Shown: piece by piece, positions 21,090-34,166 of the stretch | How the letters are laid out: each line of letters begins with the position of its first letter | How positions within the stretch are numbered: position 1 is the first letter of the stretch | From: Drosophila miranda | Lineage: Eukaryota > Arthropoda > Insecta > Diptera > Drosophilidae | Direction: 5' to 3' | Assembly: GCF_003369915.1 (NCBI RefSeq) | Contig: NC_046674.1 | Span: forward strand, 26,911,657-26,975,656 | DNA: 64,000 nucleotides | Made by a program: the position numbers and the translations under genes | Notes under the pieces: generated by a model | Told to the model about the DNA's origin: nothing | The model's input: only the letters and a program-made list of their open reading frames with translations | Database searches by the model: none

Positions 21090-22987
21090 ATGAAATGGGA
21101 ACAATCAAGTATGCCTTTGAATGAAATGTCAAAATTTCAAAAAAAAACAAATTATTTTTTTTATTTTTCCAATTTTACTAAATTTGACCGAGTCCTGGAT
21201 CCTACTATGCGATGGAAACATAACTTATGTAGGGATCTAGGGGGTTTTCGCTGTTGTTGGAACCGCACACGTATCGCATATTTACCGAATTTGTACCAAA
21301 AGGTACAACTCCACCTGCCTTTTTGTTGATGTTGTTGCAGGGGCTTCCCGACAACCCGACAACCCGCTTCAGGGTTTTTGGTTTTTAAAAATTCCCACTG
21401 CTGCTTTTAATTTTGTATTTCACTTACTATTTTCTTTTTCCATTTTTCTTTTTCTTTTCGATTTTATATCCTTTCCCGACGACTGAACTGTTTCGAATGA
21501 CTGAAATATTTATTTCCTGTTGGCTAAACTTTTTGCTCTAAATTTGTTTGACGAATAACACTGTGCTGTGTGATCGATTCCAATAATCTTGTAGTCGAGT
21601 CTGTTTGTTTATGATTCAGTTTTATCAGGTGTGCAGTTAGTTATCGCTCAATTAAAAACTTCGACTTTCATTTCCTAGTAACGCTCTCAGAAAAACCAGA
21701 AAATTAGTTAGCGCTAATGCACATATGTATGTACCTCCAGCATTTAAACCAAATGGGCAGTGTAGTATGGTGTCGGAAGACAGAGCTGGACGTTCACAGC
21801 CTAAAGTCGTCGCTCTTCTCCTTGCACCGATCCGCGTAAATGAACGCTAAAATAAAACGTTTTAGACATGCTATGGAGTCGCTCCATGCAGCCCTGATCA
21901 TTGATCCACGATCACCGATCCCTATCGCCAGAGCCAAATCCGGCTGCATATTGCGTTGAACGCGTGGGAGTCTCAGTTCAGATTGGTTTCGATTCGCCAG
22001 CCAGTTCCTTTCTATATGAATTTTTTTTGGGTCAGCTTATCTGTGAATATAGCCTGGGGGCTCTCATCTTCTATCTGAGCTGTACCACCTCGCACCACGC
22101 TCCTTTATCCCTCGCATTTAAGTACTTTAAGTCCTTGGATATGTACACCGCCGCGGATACGTTATATTTGTAAAATGTAATTCCTCCCAACTGCATCCTC
22201 GCAGTCTCCCCAGTTAATCAGCGAAACAGCTCCTGCGCTTATCCTGTGCCTATGCACTGCCCTACCCTACCCTACCATCATTGTAGAAACCCCCACTAGT
22301 CGTAGTTTACGGTTTAAGCGAATTTTTTTATAGTTTCTAAGTGGAAAATAAAATACAAAATCCACAACAGATTATATCATTCTTTCCTTATTCCGTCACT
22401 GCGCGAGGGGCCCGCTTAGAGTCCGTGAAGAAGAGATATCAATTGGATTGGATAATATACTAAGTATATCCCTGAGGAATTTTTTTGCATTTAACAAAAC
22501 GAAATGAAAGAATTGTTTATATCGGACTATCGGTCTATCTATTATAAATAATATCTACTCGTACTCGTATTCAAAGTCAAAATTCTCGTACCATCTGCAA
22601 CATCTCGTACCATCTAACAAGACAAGAATTCTTCAACCACGAATATGTTCAATTCTCCAGAATTTGCGCGAGTATATGAGTATACCTTTATTTATACAGG
22701 TTCAGATATTATTGGAGGGATGGATGGGCGCGATTATTATTTTTCGTACATCCAATACCAGTGACCTGGGACTTCCTTTCTGATGACCTGTGGGGAAATC
22801 TCCTGCGCCTGTGCCTGTGACTAGTCCAGGGGATCTCCGAAACCCCTTACAGAAAAGGCTAAAGGAGGAGGGAGAGGCCACACGCACACAAATGTTAGTC
22901 AGTCATATCGAATCGAATCGGATCGTGGACAGCTTATAGTTACCTATTTCTTCGGTGGATTGCAGCTCGAGGCCAAGCAATACAACC
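21090..22987. other. Spacer between Ago2 5' end and gene X, U2
   Basis: Equivalent to 13102-14992 in content, including the TPR-like frame (21873-22173) and the AATAAA motif. No other gene seen. Confidence 0.6.
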
Positions 22988-23562
22988 TCATTGGTCTCTG
23001 TACAAATTGCGACTTGTGGTATTGTATTGCTGGTCCCATTTTTCCTCCCAGCTAAGAAGATTCCCGACAGCGATAGCAGGCTGTTTTGGATTGTCCATGG
23101 GATGCTTGCGCTTGCGTCCGTTGGGTTGCCCAATGGGTGGCCATGGCTCTGGCAATATCGACCTGCTGAGCTCCTCGTCGATTTTTTCCTTACGCTCCAT
23201 CACTTGTTTTTTCCATGCTTCCTCCCACACAAGAAGATCGTGGACAGCCTTTTCGTCAACCGGATTGCACCCTGCTCTGGGCTGCCAAGCGCTGGGGGTT
23301 AGGCAAGGTGGGGAACTATAGACTTATAACTCTGTGAATGAAACCCGAGTCTGCTTTAAGTTTTTCGCTGCAGTGGATAGGATATATACATCATGTGCAG
23401 CTTATGCGATAGCCTACCGAGTATTTCTGCAGAAGATGCATCTTCTTACCTTCTTACCTTTATCCTCGAATAATGCACTGAAATATAGAATTTTTGCATA
23501 GTGTTTTGCATGAAAATGAAATGAAAATGTTCTTTTAAATACCTCATAATTTCTTGCTCCAT
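22988..23562 (-). CDS. Gene X copy U2, damaged exon 2 and lost upstream region
   Basis: Exon 3 is intact from the CCCCCAG acceptor to the stop at 22988. Exon 2 has lost its last 33 or so bases and now ends in two tandem GTAAGAAG donors (near 23445-23458), so the join to exon 3 changes. The DINE-1-like element begins 13 bp upstream of the start codon (23562), removing the native promoter. Probably a non-functional copy. Confidence 0.45.
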
Positions 23563-23574
23563 GATCTTCCTTTT

Positions 23575-24652
23575 TATACCCGATACTCAAAATGAGTATT
23601 GGGGTATATTAGATTTGTGGTAAAAGTGGATGTGTGTAACGTCCAGAAGGAATCAATCGTTTCCGACCCCATAAAGTATATATATTCTTGATCAGCATCA
23701 ATAGCCGAGTCGATTGAGCCCTGTCCGTCTGTCCGTCTGTCCGTCCGTCCGTCTGTCCGTCCCCTTCAGCGCCTAGTGCTCAAAGACTATAAAAGCTAGA
23801 GCAACGATGTTTTGGATCCAGACTTCTGTGATATGTCACTGCTACAAAAATATTTAAAAACTTCGCCTCGCCCACTTCCGCCCCCACAAAAGACGAAAAT
23901 CTGTGGCATCCACATTTTTAAAGATACGATAAAACCAAAAACGCAGAATCGTAGAGGATGTATATATGTTATAGAATGTTAGATCTCAACCAGATCGTAT
24001 AATTATTATAGCCACAATCAAGAAAACAATTTCATTCTTTCTCGCTCTGTCTCTCTCTAACACACAGGTTTCATGGTCGGTTTTGCCAATTGCAAAATAT
24101 GAGTTCAAGGATCTCAGAACCTATAAGAGCCAGAGCAACCAAATTTGGTATCCACACTCCTGTGATATCGGACCTTGACCGTTTTGTGTCCAAATTTCGC
24201 CACAACCCCTTCCGCCACCGCAAAGGACGAAAAACTGGGGCATCCACAAATCTCAAAGACTATTAAGGCTACAGTAACCAAATTTGGTATCCGCACTTCT
24301 GTTAGATCTCACTATAAAACGTATATCTCAGAATTTCGCCCCACCCCCTTCCGCCCCCACAAAGGACGAAAATCTGTTGCATCCACAATATTGCACATTT
24401 GAGAAAACTAAAAACGCAGAATCATAGATAATGACCATATCTATCAGATTGCTGAATCTGGATCAGATCAGCCAATAGGAACAAATCAATTTGCAGTGGC
24501 TACGCAGCGCCCGACGTCACGCTCAGACTGATTTTCTGTCTCTCTCGCACGCACTCTTTGTCGTGTCGTTTAATATTAACGGCGTCTGACTAAGTATCGG
24601 GTATAACTGTAGAGTTGCGGTGTCCGCAGCAACTCACAACGTTCCGCCTCGT
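23575..24652. mobile_element. DINE-1/mini-me-like (Helitron-related) nonautonomous element
   Basis: Starts with TATACCCGATACT and has its inverse AGTATCGGGTATA near the far end (24593-24606), followed by a tail with a small hairpin (GTTGCGG/CCGCAGCAAC). Inside are a TATATATA tract, a conserved core (TTCTTGATCAGCATCAATAG) and a (GTCY)n microsatellite at 23727-23762, the layout published for mini-me/DINE-1. No coding capacity. The insertion is accompanied by loss of about 270 bp of flanking sequence that other units have upstream of gene X. The obscura-group ISY/ISX Helitrons are possible relatives. Confidence 0.7.
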
Positions 24653-25114
24653 TTTGTTTGTTGCTGTTTGTTGATTAATTAATAATACAAAGGGGTTGCG
24701 TTATGGTTTGATCCATTCTCTATATTTTCCTAATTTTCTCTCGCATACCGCACTGAACCTATTTTATGCACTTACTTTCTACGAGGAAAACACTCTGGAT
24801 CTGGCTTCGGGACCGGCTCAATTGCAGCAACATATTGCTACTTCACTTCACAGAAGGTCCAAAGGTCCTAGCCTAACGGGAATGAGTTTAAAGTATTGTG
24901 GCTCTTAACGAATAGCGCGGCATATAAGACGCATTCAATTTAACAGCTAACAATGTAAGGACATCATTTCATGTCGCTAACTGGTTCATATCCTGTGTGA
25001 AAAAAATTTTCATAAAATCATAAAAGCTCCGCTTAGAGTACGACGCTACAACCGACCAACTCAATAAGGAGTTACCATCATAACCGATCATAGACATCAT
25101 TTTATGCAGATAAC
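24653..25114. other. Gene S upstream region, U2
   Basis: Holds the only uninterrupted version of the short plus-strand frame 24696-24908 (70 codons, FYEENTLDLASGPAQLQQH...), unrecognised, and broken in the other units. Probably the gene S promoter region or an older exon. Confidence 0.4.
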
Positions 25115-25380
25115 ATGGAAGAAATGAAAGAGGTAAGAGAGATGATATAAAAAAAACATTTTAATTTGGTAAAAAAAAAAAATCTATATTTCCATTTTAG
25201 GTTCTTGAAACGCTGAACCCAGAAGATTCTGAATCTATTGAGCTGGCAAAAGAGCTGGTAGACGCGAAGGTGCTACCATTAGCAAAGTCAATGGATTCAT
25301 TTAAGAAAGCTGAAAAAATTGTTCATAACATAACTGGTGGTTTTGGAATAGATTTCAAAACGTCAGAGCCTCTTAAATAA
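25115..25380 (+). CDS. Gene S copy U2, two exons, 65 aa
   Basis: Exon 1 25115-25132, exon 2 25201-25380. This is the most divergent copy: Pro for Ser at position 13, LA for VV in the EVVKEL segment, Pro for Thr in VLTLAK, and two Glu/Asn to Lys changes in FKEAENIV. The frame and both splice sites are nevertheless intact. Confidence 0.55.
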
Positions 25381-25943
25381 TAATTTAGAGAAAATGTTGT
25401 ATATTTCCCCTAGTTTACTAGTTGACAATTGTTAATCAAATTTCAATATATATATCACCTTTAAATCGTTTTTATATTATTGTGATTTGATTAACATATT
25501 AAATTTGTGCATATTCTTTGCAGAATATGCATATGTTATTATTATAATGCATACTTTGGCATATATTATGCATATGCATATACAAATATGCGTAATAATA
25601 TGCAATTCATTCTTCAAAAATATGCATATTTGTATGTAAGAAAGCCAAGCCTCGAAAACCATCGATTACGATTCGCTTTTGACGCATACATTGTACAATG
25701 TGCAGTATTAAATAAATAGTTTAAAATGGAAAAAAAGTTATAAAATATTTTATTTTATTGAGATGTAATTGGGATGTAGATAACAGTGGCGCCATTCGGT
25801 TTTATTCATTTTCTGACAGTCTGGCAGCGCCTATTACAGCTGCTGAAGCGAACGCACCGTTATACTGTACAATGTAGGCAATGTGAAAATAATTAAATAA
25901 ATCGAAAATCTCTCATTATGAGTCAAATGCTGTTAATTTTCAG
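25381..25943. other. Gene S 3' flank, TGCATA cluster, mos 5' flank, U2/U3 border
   Basis: AT-rich, with the 9-bp hairpin at 25509-25530. No gene seen. Confidence 0.5.
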
Positions 25944-26690
25944 TAGCTAATCGACAAATTGAGCTTGTGCTTACCACGCCGAAGCGCAATCACTTGCTTA
26001 AGGATGTTCCCCCATCCGCACCAGGTGTCAGATTCTCGGCCGCAGTGCATATGGTACAGTTTTTAAGTCAATTTATCGCGGTATTTTTGACCCAATAAAA
26101 TGGATATATCTTATTGATCGCTTCTGAACTATGAACAGATTACTCCGCTCGAAGATTATCAAGGGACAGGCTGTCTGTACGCTGCACAATAAGTCGCATT
26201 TGCTGAATTTGGATCACACAAACATTGTGCGTCTCATAATAACAGAGTCCGCTGTTGCCTTTAGTATTATCGTTATGGAGTGTCCGTAGGATACTGGACA
26301 CGCTAGCGTTGGCGTTCATCCACAGAGTGCTGTATGTGATTCGGTTGGACATTGTGGCTGCTCTGCGCTACTGTGTGCTCAACGTGCTCCGCGTGGACTT
26401 CAGGCCTGCCAAAATTATGGTAACTGCCAGCGCAACTACATTTCCAAGCTGTGCTACATAGGGTCATACATTAAAATTGGCGAGTTTTGAGCCCGCCAGA
26501 GCCAGAGCAATGCCAGGGGCACCCTGTCTCTGCAAGCCCTGCGCTCGGATCCACTTTCAGGCGCCTCGGCCACTCCCTGGTTTGGCATGTGTCAAATGCA
26601 GTGCAGTCGCTGCAACGACTCCATCACTTACCAAGTGGTCAAGCCCTCTCCGGCGACTACCCTAAGAGAGCACCCCTCGTCGGCTGTAAC
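25944..26690 (+). pseudogene. mos: mos-like kinase pseudogene, U3
   Basis: As in U1; private changes include VDFRPAK for VDFKPAK in the catalytic-loop remnant (near 26400) and IMV for ILV. Confidence 0.7.
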
Positions 26691-27163
26691 GTGAATTTGT
26701 ACGTGAGTGAAAGCAGTTCTCGGGCGGATATATTAGCGTGCCGCAATCTAAATTTCAAAACATCGTGCAGCAGTAGCCGTGAGCTAAAGAGGAAGCACAC
26801 GCAGAACAGATAAACGCTTTATTTTGATAGTCCGGCGCTATCGGATCTGAACCTAAGCTGCTGGGGGATCGAGCCTAATTTCCACACGAGCCCTATTCTT
26901 CTGAGGAATAACCTGGAGCTCATCTTGAGCAGAAGCTCTCCCGCCGGCTTGCTTTTCGGCTTATGTCGTGATTAGGTCGTGTTCGTTTGTAATTTGTTTG
27001 TATTATTTGCACTGTTTTATAAGCTTTTACCATAGCAATCTTTCGATTGATTGATCTTTGATTGAATTTTACATTAGGGGCAAGACAGGTGTGGGTCAAT
27101 AATTTAAATTTTGTAACTTCTTTTTCGTTTAGAAGAAGTGAAGATATTTTGTTAGTTTTCTGC

Positions 27164-30058
27164 CTAAACAAAATACATAGGGTTCGTCTTCATGAACTCT
27201 GGCACTATCAAACGCTTTGCGTACTCCTCCTGGGGAGAACGAAACTTGGTGCAGCTGGAAGAAAAGCAGTCAAGATGACATTATCAGAACGAAAATATGA
27301 AACAATAATAATAATAATATCGCACCCAGTAAGGTAGACACGTCCACGTGCCGCAGCCAAATGTGCCAAATATGCCGGAGCCGGATAAGACACTGCGCGG
27401 TTGCAACGAGGAAACATGTGACAAAGATTGTATGTCAATTTCTGCAGTACATCAATATCCAAGTTGCCCGTATTCTCGATTACGTTGTAACGCGTCAGCT
27501 TGGCCGTCCCCTGAATCGACTGATGGCTGACCATGAAGAACTGCATCTCATTGGGATGGACAATGGTGCGATCGACGACGGTTCCCGGAACAACGTTGTT
27601 GAACTTGTTGTATTGCGATGGAACTCCGTTCGGAAAGAAGCGCGTATGATGCCGCTTAACTACAATGACGCAGCAAATATTGGGCTTAATGTGCAGCTGA
27701 AAGGAGGCGAAGGTCGATTAGTGATATACAATTACAAGGTTTCTGGATGCAAGAGTTCAACTTACCTTGCTGCAGGCGGCAGAAATTCCCCTCAACTCTT
27801 TATTCTTGATGTTGGGAAACTGGCCATCGCTTACGCCATCACGATAATAGATAATGTGCTCGGGGTAGGATTGTTGGAACTTATGAGAGACACGCAAGTG
27901 CTCAAGGGTTATCGACTCCATGTCCTCGATCTCCTCCAGGGCAGAGCGTTGCAAGCGATATTGCATGTTATATGAAGCCCCGAATGGATCGTGGGAGGCG
28001 GCCACACCCACCACACTGGGGATCTCTCGCTGATCGGGCGACGGATGAGTCACATCGGCACCCAAAAACATGGTGTTCTTCAGCAGACAGTGCAGGTCAT
28101 CCCTTAGCTTGTGATTGGTGCCGTTCAGTTTGGAATTGACCTTAAGTAGAATGCTACCAATAACCTGCGCGTTACATTTGCGCTCGACTGTGATCTGCTT
28201 GATGCATTGTGTAAGAATGCCGTGCTGCAGCTCAGCCTTTTGCTTCACGACATCATAAAGGTGCCCGAAATTTGGTATAATAACGAACACCACATCAAAT
28301 TGATTCTTTTTTAAATAGCGGAAATGAGCATCTAGTTCACGTTCATCCTTGTAGTACAGTTTCTCGGCCTTGGCATCCAGGCACAGATTGACTTTGCGAC
28401 TCTTCTGAAGAACCTGCCACGAAAATTAGGCAGGATCCTGCAATGCAATGCAAAGAACTTACCATCTTCTGAAGCTCGTCCACATACAGGTAGTTAATCT
28501 TGCCGTAGAGTATGGCCCATTTATGTGACTTTGGCTTGGGTTCAAGGAATTGCATGCCATCCATGCGCCACGAACCGTTCCTCACCGAAGCCAAATTGTT
28601 TTTGTACTCAATCTGAGGCGCATTGAGCGTGCGTGTATTCACGACGATGAAGTCACTGCCCAGACGTATGCCAAAGTGGCTGATGGTCGGGTCTAAATTG
28701 TGCCTGAAATATTCCATCAAGCGGATGATCTTGGCCTTCCTCTCGTTGGTGGAAGTGGCAGCATACTTAATCATGGCCGCCACCTGATTAGCTCCATACT
28801 TGCGCTGCGATACGATGAAAAGAAATCAAATCAGGAAATGATTTGCAGTGAAAGAAACTAGTTGAACTCACATTCAGTGTCTGCCCATCCTCAATGCGAC
28901 ATAATTCGATAGGCAAGTAAATGTGCTTCAACATGCAAGCAGAGAAGGTTCGGTAACTTTAAATTATACTGCCGAGACTTGTAGTACTCTGCAACGGTCA
29001 TTTATTTTCCATCCAGCTCAAATGTCTGAGTGCTAGCCGGAACCTTACAAAGCCCGTTGACTCTGAAGACGCGCGGGGCGCTGCCAAGACAGGCAGGCGG
29101 CTCGTAAATTATATTTATGCCCGTTAGGAATGATTCAATATCAGAACGCTTATAGTCAAGATTTGTGCTTTTGTCAATTTTCTGTTGCTGATACTGCTCT
29201 AAATAGTCAATGATCGTCATGGCCTTCGGAAAGGACTTGTGCGATATGTCCACATTGACAAACGGGCGATCGCCAAGCACGAATGTTTGATAGAGCCCAA
29301 CCAGAGCTTCGTACCCGTCGTTAAGATCAAAGGCACTTCCGGGCTCAGACCCTTTGAAGAAGGAGCGACCGGCGCGTATGGCGGTGTTATGACAGGGTGC
29401 TGCCAACACATCCTCCAGACACTGCAAGGCTCGCATGGGCTTGTCATATATCTTATCCTTCATATAGCTGTAAAAATGGAAAATTGCATTATGCCGATTC
29501 TCTGCCGACACATTTCGTTCAGTATAACGGTCCACTCACCTTCTCAGCGAGTTCAGATCGACCTCCAAGTCCTCCGTCTCCTTGAGTTCCAGAGTGTAAT
29601 TCAGGATACGGCCATGGTGATCTGTTACCTGGACGGCAGGAAAGCAAGTTTCACTTCAAAGGTGCATCAAGCTCGGCGACAACACAACAACACTTACTTT
29701 TACTTCTTGGCTCTGGGAGCTGCATTTTAGCTTCACAACTGAGTAGCACGATGCACGTCCATCAAATGCGGCAATCGCACCGCCCAAGTGTTCAACTCTG
29801 TACTGCTCAAAAGCCTGACGATAGAACTTCTTAGGACGCTCTGGCGTGATCTTCACATAATTGACAGATACTTGACCAGGTTTTCCCAAAGTTCCACGCG
29901 GCGGAGGCAGACCTCGTCCCTGGGCTCCTGGCCATTGGGGGAGTTCGCCTTGCGGCTGGCGAGAACTATAGAGCTGGGAGCCTCCTTGGCGTTGTTGATT
30001 ACCGCCATGTCCTCGCTGTTGTCCTGCGTGCTGTTGTCGGTTCTGTTTTTCCATAGCA
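27164..30058 (-). pseudogene. AGO2: Ago2 copy U3, 5' truncated
   Basis: Exons: G 27164-27254, F 27326-27696, E 27766-28413, D 28463-28804, C 28872-29467, B 29540-29628, A 29698 to about 30058. Exons D to G are undamaged and keep the PIWI motifs. Exon C has the 11-bp deletion (near 28932) and a TAA after ELDGK (near 29004). Exon A has an in-frame 48-bp loss removing [16 protein letters not shown], and its first part, the acceptor and exon 1 are gone (junction near 30058 into spacer sequence). No translation start remains in native position. Confidence 0.88.
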
Positions 30059-31646
30059 TTCTCACTGTTGCTTTTAATTTTGTATTTCACTTACTATTTG
30101 CTTTTACCATTTTTCTTTTTCTTTTCGATTTTATATACTTTCCCGACGACTGAACTGTTTCGAATGACTGAAATATTTATTTCCTGTTGGCTAAACTTTT
30201 TGCTCTAAATTTGTTTGCCGTATAACACTGTGCTGTGTCATCGATTCTAATAATCTTGTAGTCGAGTCCGTTTTGTTTATGATTCAGTTTTATCAGGTGT
30301 GCAGTTAGTTATCGCTCAATTAAAAACTTCTACTTTCATTTCCTAGTAACGCTCTCAGAAAAACCAGAAAATTAGTTAGCGCTAATGCACATATGTATGT
30401 ACCTCCAGCATTTAAACCAAATGGGCAGTGTAGTATGGTGTCGGAAGACAGAGCTGGACGTTCACAGCCTAAAGTCGTCGCTCTTCTCCTTGCACCGATC
30501 CGCTAAAATGAACGCTAAAATAAAACGTTTTAGACATGCTATGGAGTCGCTCCATGCAGCCCTGATCATTGATCCACGATCACCGATCCCTATCGCCAGA
30601 GCCAAATCCGGCTGCATATTGCGTTGAACGCGTGGGAGTCTCAGTTCAGATTGGTTTCGATTCGCCAGCCAGTTCCTTTCTATATGAATTTTTTTTGGGT
30701 CAGCTTATCTGTGAATATAGCCTGGGGGCTCTCATCTTCTATCTGAGCTGTACCACCTCGCACCACGCTCCTTTATCCCTCGCATTTAAGTACTTTAAGT
30801 CCTTGGATATGTACACCGCCGCGGATACGTTATATTTGTAAAATGTAATTCCTCCCAACTGCATCCTCGCAGTCTCCCCAGTTAATCAGCGAAACAGCTC
30901 CTGCTCTTATCCTGCGCCTATGCACTGCCCTACCCTACCCTACCATCATTGTAGAAACCCCCACTAGTCGTAGTTTACGGTTTAAGCGAATTTTTTTATA
31001 GTTTCTAAGTGGAAAATAAAATACAAAATCCACAACAGATTATATCATTCTTTCCTTATTCCGTCACTGCGCGAGGGGCCCGCTTAGAGTCCGTGAAGAA
31101 GAGATATCAATTGGATTGGATAATATACTAAGTATATCCCTGAGGAATTTTTTTGCATTTAACAAAACGAAATGAAAGAATTGTTTATATCGGACTATCG
31201 GTCTATCTATTATAAATAATATCTACTCGTACTCGTATTCAAAGTCAAAATTCTCGTACCATCTGCAGGGGTATAACAAGACAAGAATTCTTTAACTACG
31301 AATATGTTCAATTCCCCAGAATTTGCGCGAGTATATGAGTATACCTTTATTTATACAGGTTCAGATATTATTGGAGGGATGGATGGGCGCGATTATTATT
31401 TTTCGTACATCCAATACCAGTGACCTGGGACCTCCTTTCTGATGACCTGTGGGGAAATCTCCTGCGCCTGTGCCTGTGACTAGTCCAGGGGATCTCCGAA
31501 ACCCCTTACAGAAGAGGCTAAAGGAGGAGGGAGAGGCCACACGCACACAAATGTTAGTCAGCCAAATCGAATCGAATCGGATCGTGGACAGCTTATAGTT
31601 ACCTATTTTTTCGGTGGATTGCAGCTCCAGGCCAAGCAATACAACC
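30059..31646. other. Spacer upstream of Ago2, U3 (shortened)
   Basis: Begins directly in the pyrimidine-rich part of the spacer because about 0.6 kb with Ago2 exon 1 is deleted. The TPR-like frame is at 30385-30841. No other gene seen. Confidence 0.6.
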
Positions 31647-32244
31647 TTATTGGTCTCTGTACAAATTGCGACTTGTGGTATTGTATTGCTGGTCCCATTT
31701 TTCCTCCCAGTTAAGAAGATTCCCGACAGCAATAGCAGGCTCTTTTGGATTGTCCATGGGATTCTTGAGCTTGCGTCCGTTGGGTTGCCCAATGGGTGGC
31801 CATGGCTCTGGCAATATCGACCTGCTGAGCTCCTCGTCGATTTTTTCCTTACGCTCCATCACTTGTTTTTTCCATGCTTCCTCCCACACAACAAGATCGT
31901 GGACAGCCTTTTCGTCAACCGGATTGCACCCTGGTCTGGGCTGCCAAGCGCTGGGGGCTAGGCAAGGTGGGGAACTATAGACTTATAACTCTGTGAATGA
32001 AATTCGAGACTGCTTTAAGTTTTTCGCTGCAGTGGATAGGATATATACATCATGTGCAGCTTACGCGATAGCCTACCGAGTATTTCTGCAGAAGATGCAT
32101 CTTCTTACCTTGAAATTTCATCGTTGACGTCATTCTGCGCTTTATCCTCGAATAATGCACTGAAATATAGAATTTTTGCATAGTGTTTTGCATGAAAATG
32201 AAATGAAAATGTTCTTATAAATACCTCATAATTTCTTGCTCCAT
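31647..32244 (-). CDS. Gene X copy U3, 124 aa, intact
   Basis: Same exon pattern as U1 with intact splice sites. Private changes include Lys for Glu in exon 2 (ALFEDKAQ), DLVVWEE for DLLVWEE, and KLKNPMDN for KRKHPMDN. Substitutions without frame damage are consistent with either constraint or recent duplication. Confidence 0.55.
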
Positions 32245-32947
32245 GATCTTCCTTTTTTGTTGTATACTCGCTCTGTCCTAATTCCCTGGTGTCTGTATTG
32301 TTCAGATGGCTCCTTTTAATTGAATCCTTTTTTTAACAATGAAGTGGAGTGGAAATATTGTTTTTTTACTTGTCACAAAAAATGCAACTCTGGCTTGGAC
32401 TGAGCACTGGCCCAACACTGCTCAGCGTTAAGCCCAATCAAGTCACGAAACGTCTTTTAACACATATGTTCCGTGCACCGATGAACTTTTCCTGTACTGT
32501 ACTGTTTTCTCCATATTCTTTGCAGAATATGCATATGTTATTATTATTATGCATACTTTGGCATATATTATGCATATGCATATACAAATATGCGTAATAA
32601 TATGCAATTCATTCTTCAAAAATATGCATATTTGTATGTAAGAAAGCCAAGCCTCGAAAACCATCGATTACGATTCGCTTTTGACGCATTCATTGTACAA
32701 TGTGCAGTATTAAATAAATAGTTTAAAATGGAAAAAAAAATCTCAAATATATTTTATTTTATTGAGATGTAATTGGGATGTAGATAACAGTGGCGCCATT
32801 CGGTTTTATTCATTTTCTGACAGTCTGGCAGCGCCTATTACAGCTGCTGAAGCGAACGCACCGTTATACTGTACAATGTAGGCAATGTGAAAATAATTAA
32901 ATAAATCGAAAATCTCTCATTATGAGTCAAATGCTGTTAATTTTCAG
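32245..32947. other. Gene X upstream region joined to TGCATA cluster, U3/U4 border
   Basis: Gene S and its flanks are deleted; the junction lies near 32512, exactly at the hairpin, and differs from the U0 and U5 junction. The mos 5' flank follows. No gene seen. Confidence 0.6.
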
Positions 32948-33690
32948 TAGCTAATCGACAAATTGAGCTTGTGCTTACCACGCCGAAGCGCAATCACTTG
33001 CTTAAGGATGTTCCCCCATCCGCACCAGGTGTCAGATTCTCGGCCGCAGTGCATAGGGTACAGTTTTTAAGTCAAGTTATCGCTGTATTTTTGACCCAAT
33101 AAAATGGATATATCTTATTGATCGCATCTGAACTATAAACAGATTACTCCGCTCGAAGATTATCAAGGGACAGGCTGTCTGTACGCTGCACAATAAGTCG
33201 CATTTGCTGAATTTGGATCACACAAACATTGTGCGTCTCATAATAACAGAGTCCGCTGTTGCCTTGAGTGTTATCGTTATGGAGTGTCCGTAGGATACTG
33301 GACACGCTAGCGTTGGCGTTCATCCACAGAGTGCTGTATGTGATTCGGTTGGACATTGTGGCTGCTCTGCGCTACTGTGTGCTCAACGTGCTCCGCGTGG
33401 ACTTCAAGCCTGCCAAAATTTTGGTAACTGCCAGCGCAACTACATTTCCAAGCTGTGCTACATAGGGTCATACATTAAAATTGGCGAGTTTTGAGCCCGC
33501 CAGAGCCAGAGCAATGCCAGGGGCACCCTGTCTCTGCAAGCCCTGCGCTCGGATCCACTTTCAGGCGCCTCGGCCACTCCCTGGTTTGGCATGTGTCAAA
33601 TGCAGTGCAGTCGCTGCAACGACTCCATCACTTACCAAGTGGTCAAGCCCTCTCCGGCGACTACCCAAGAGAGCACCCCTCGTCGGCTGT
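32948..33690 (+). pseudogene. mos: mos-like kinase pseudogene, U4
   Basis: As in U1, with an extra one-base loss in the CTACCCCAAGAG run (near 33665). Confidence 0.7.
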
Positions 33691-34166
33691 AACGTGAATT
33701 TGTACGTGAGTGAAAGCAGTTCTCGGGCGGATATATTAGCGTGCCGCAATCTAAATTTCAAAACATCGTGCAGCAGTAGCCGTGAGCTAAAGAGGAAGCA
33801 CACGCAGAACAGATAAACGCTTTATTTTGATAGTCCGGCGCTATCGGATCTCAACCTAAGCTGCTGGGGGATCGAGCCTAATTTCCACACGAGCCCTATT
33901 CTTCTGAGGAATAACCTGGAGCTCATCTTGAGCAGAAGCTCTCCCGCCGGCTTGCTTTTCGGCTTATGTCGTGATTAGGTCGTGTTCGTTTGTAATTTGT
34001 TTGTATTATTTGCACTGTTTTATAAGCTTTTACCATAGCAATCTTTCCATTGATTGATTGATGATTGAATTTTACATTAGAGGCAAGACAGGTGTGGGTC
34101 AATAATTTATATTTTGTAACTTCTTTTTCGTTTAGAAGAAGTGAAGATATTTTGTTAGTTTCCTGC

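Larger units (their letters stand above)
16905..25734. repeat. Amplicon unit U2 (8.8 kb)
   Basis: mos pseudogene, Ago2 lacking most of exon E, spacer, gene X with its upstream region replaced by a DINE-1-like element, then gene S. Also carries a short local duplication of TCTCGTACCATCT near 22590-22615. Confidence 0.9.
25735..32739. repeat. Amplicon unit U3 (7.0 kb)
   Basis: mos pseudogene, Ago2 with truncated 5' end, short spacer, gene X; no gene S. Shares with U4 the deletion that removes Ago2 exon 1 and the 5' part of exon A. Confidence 0.9.
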
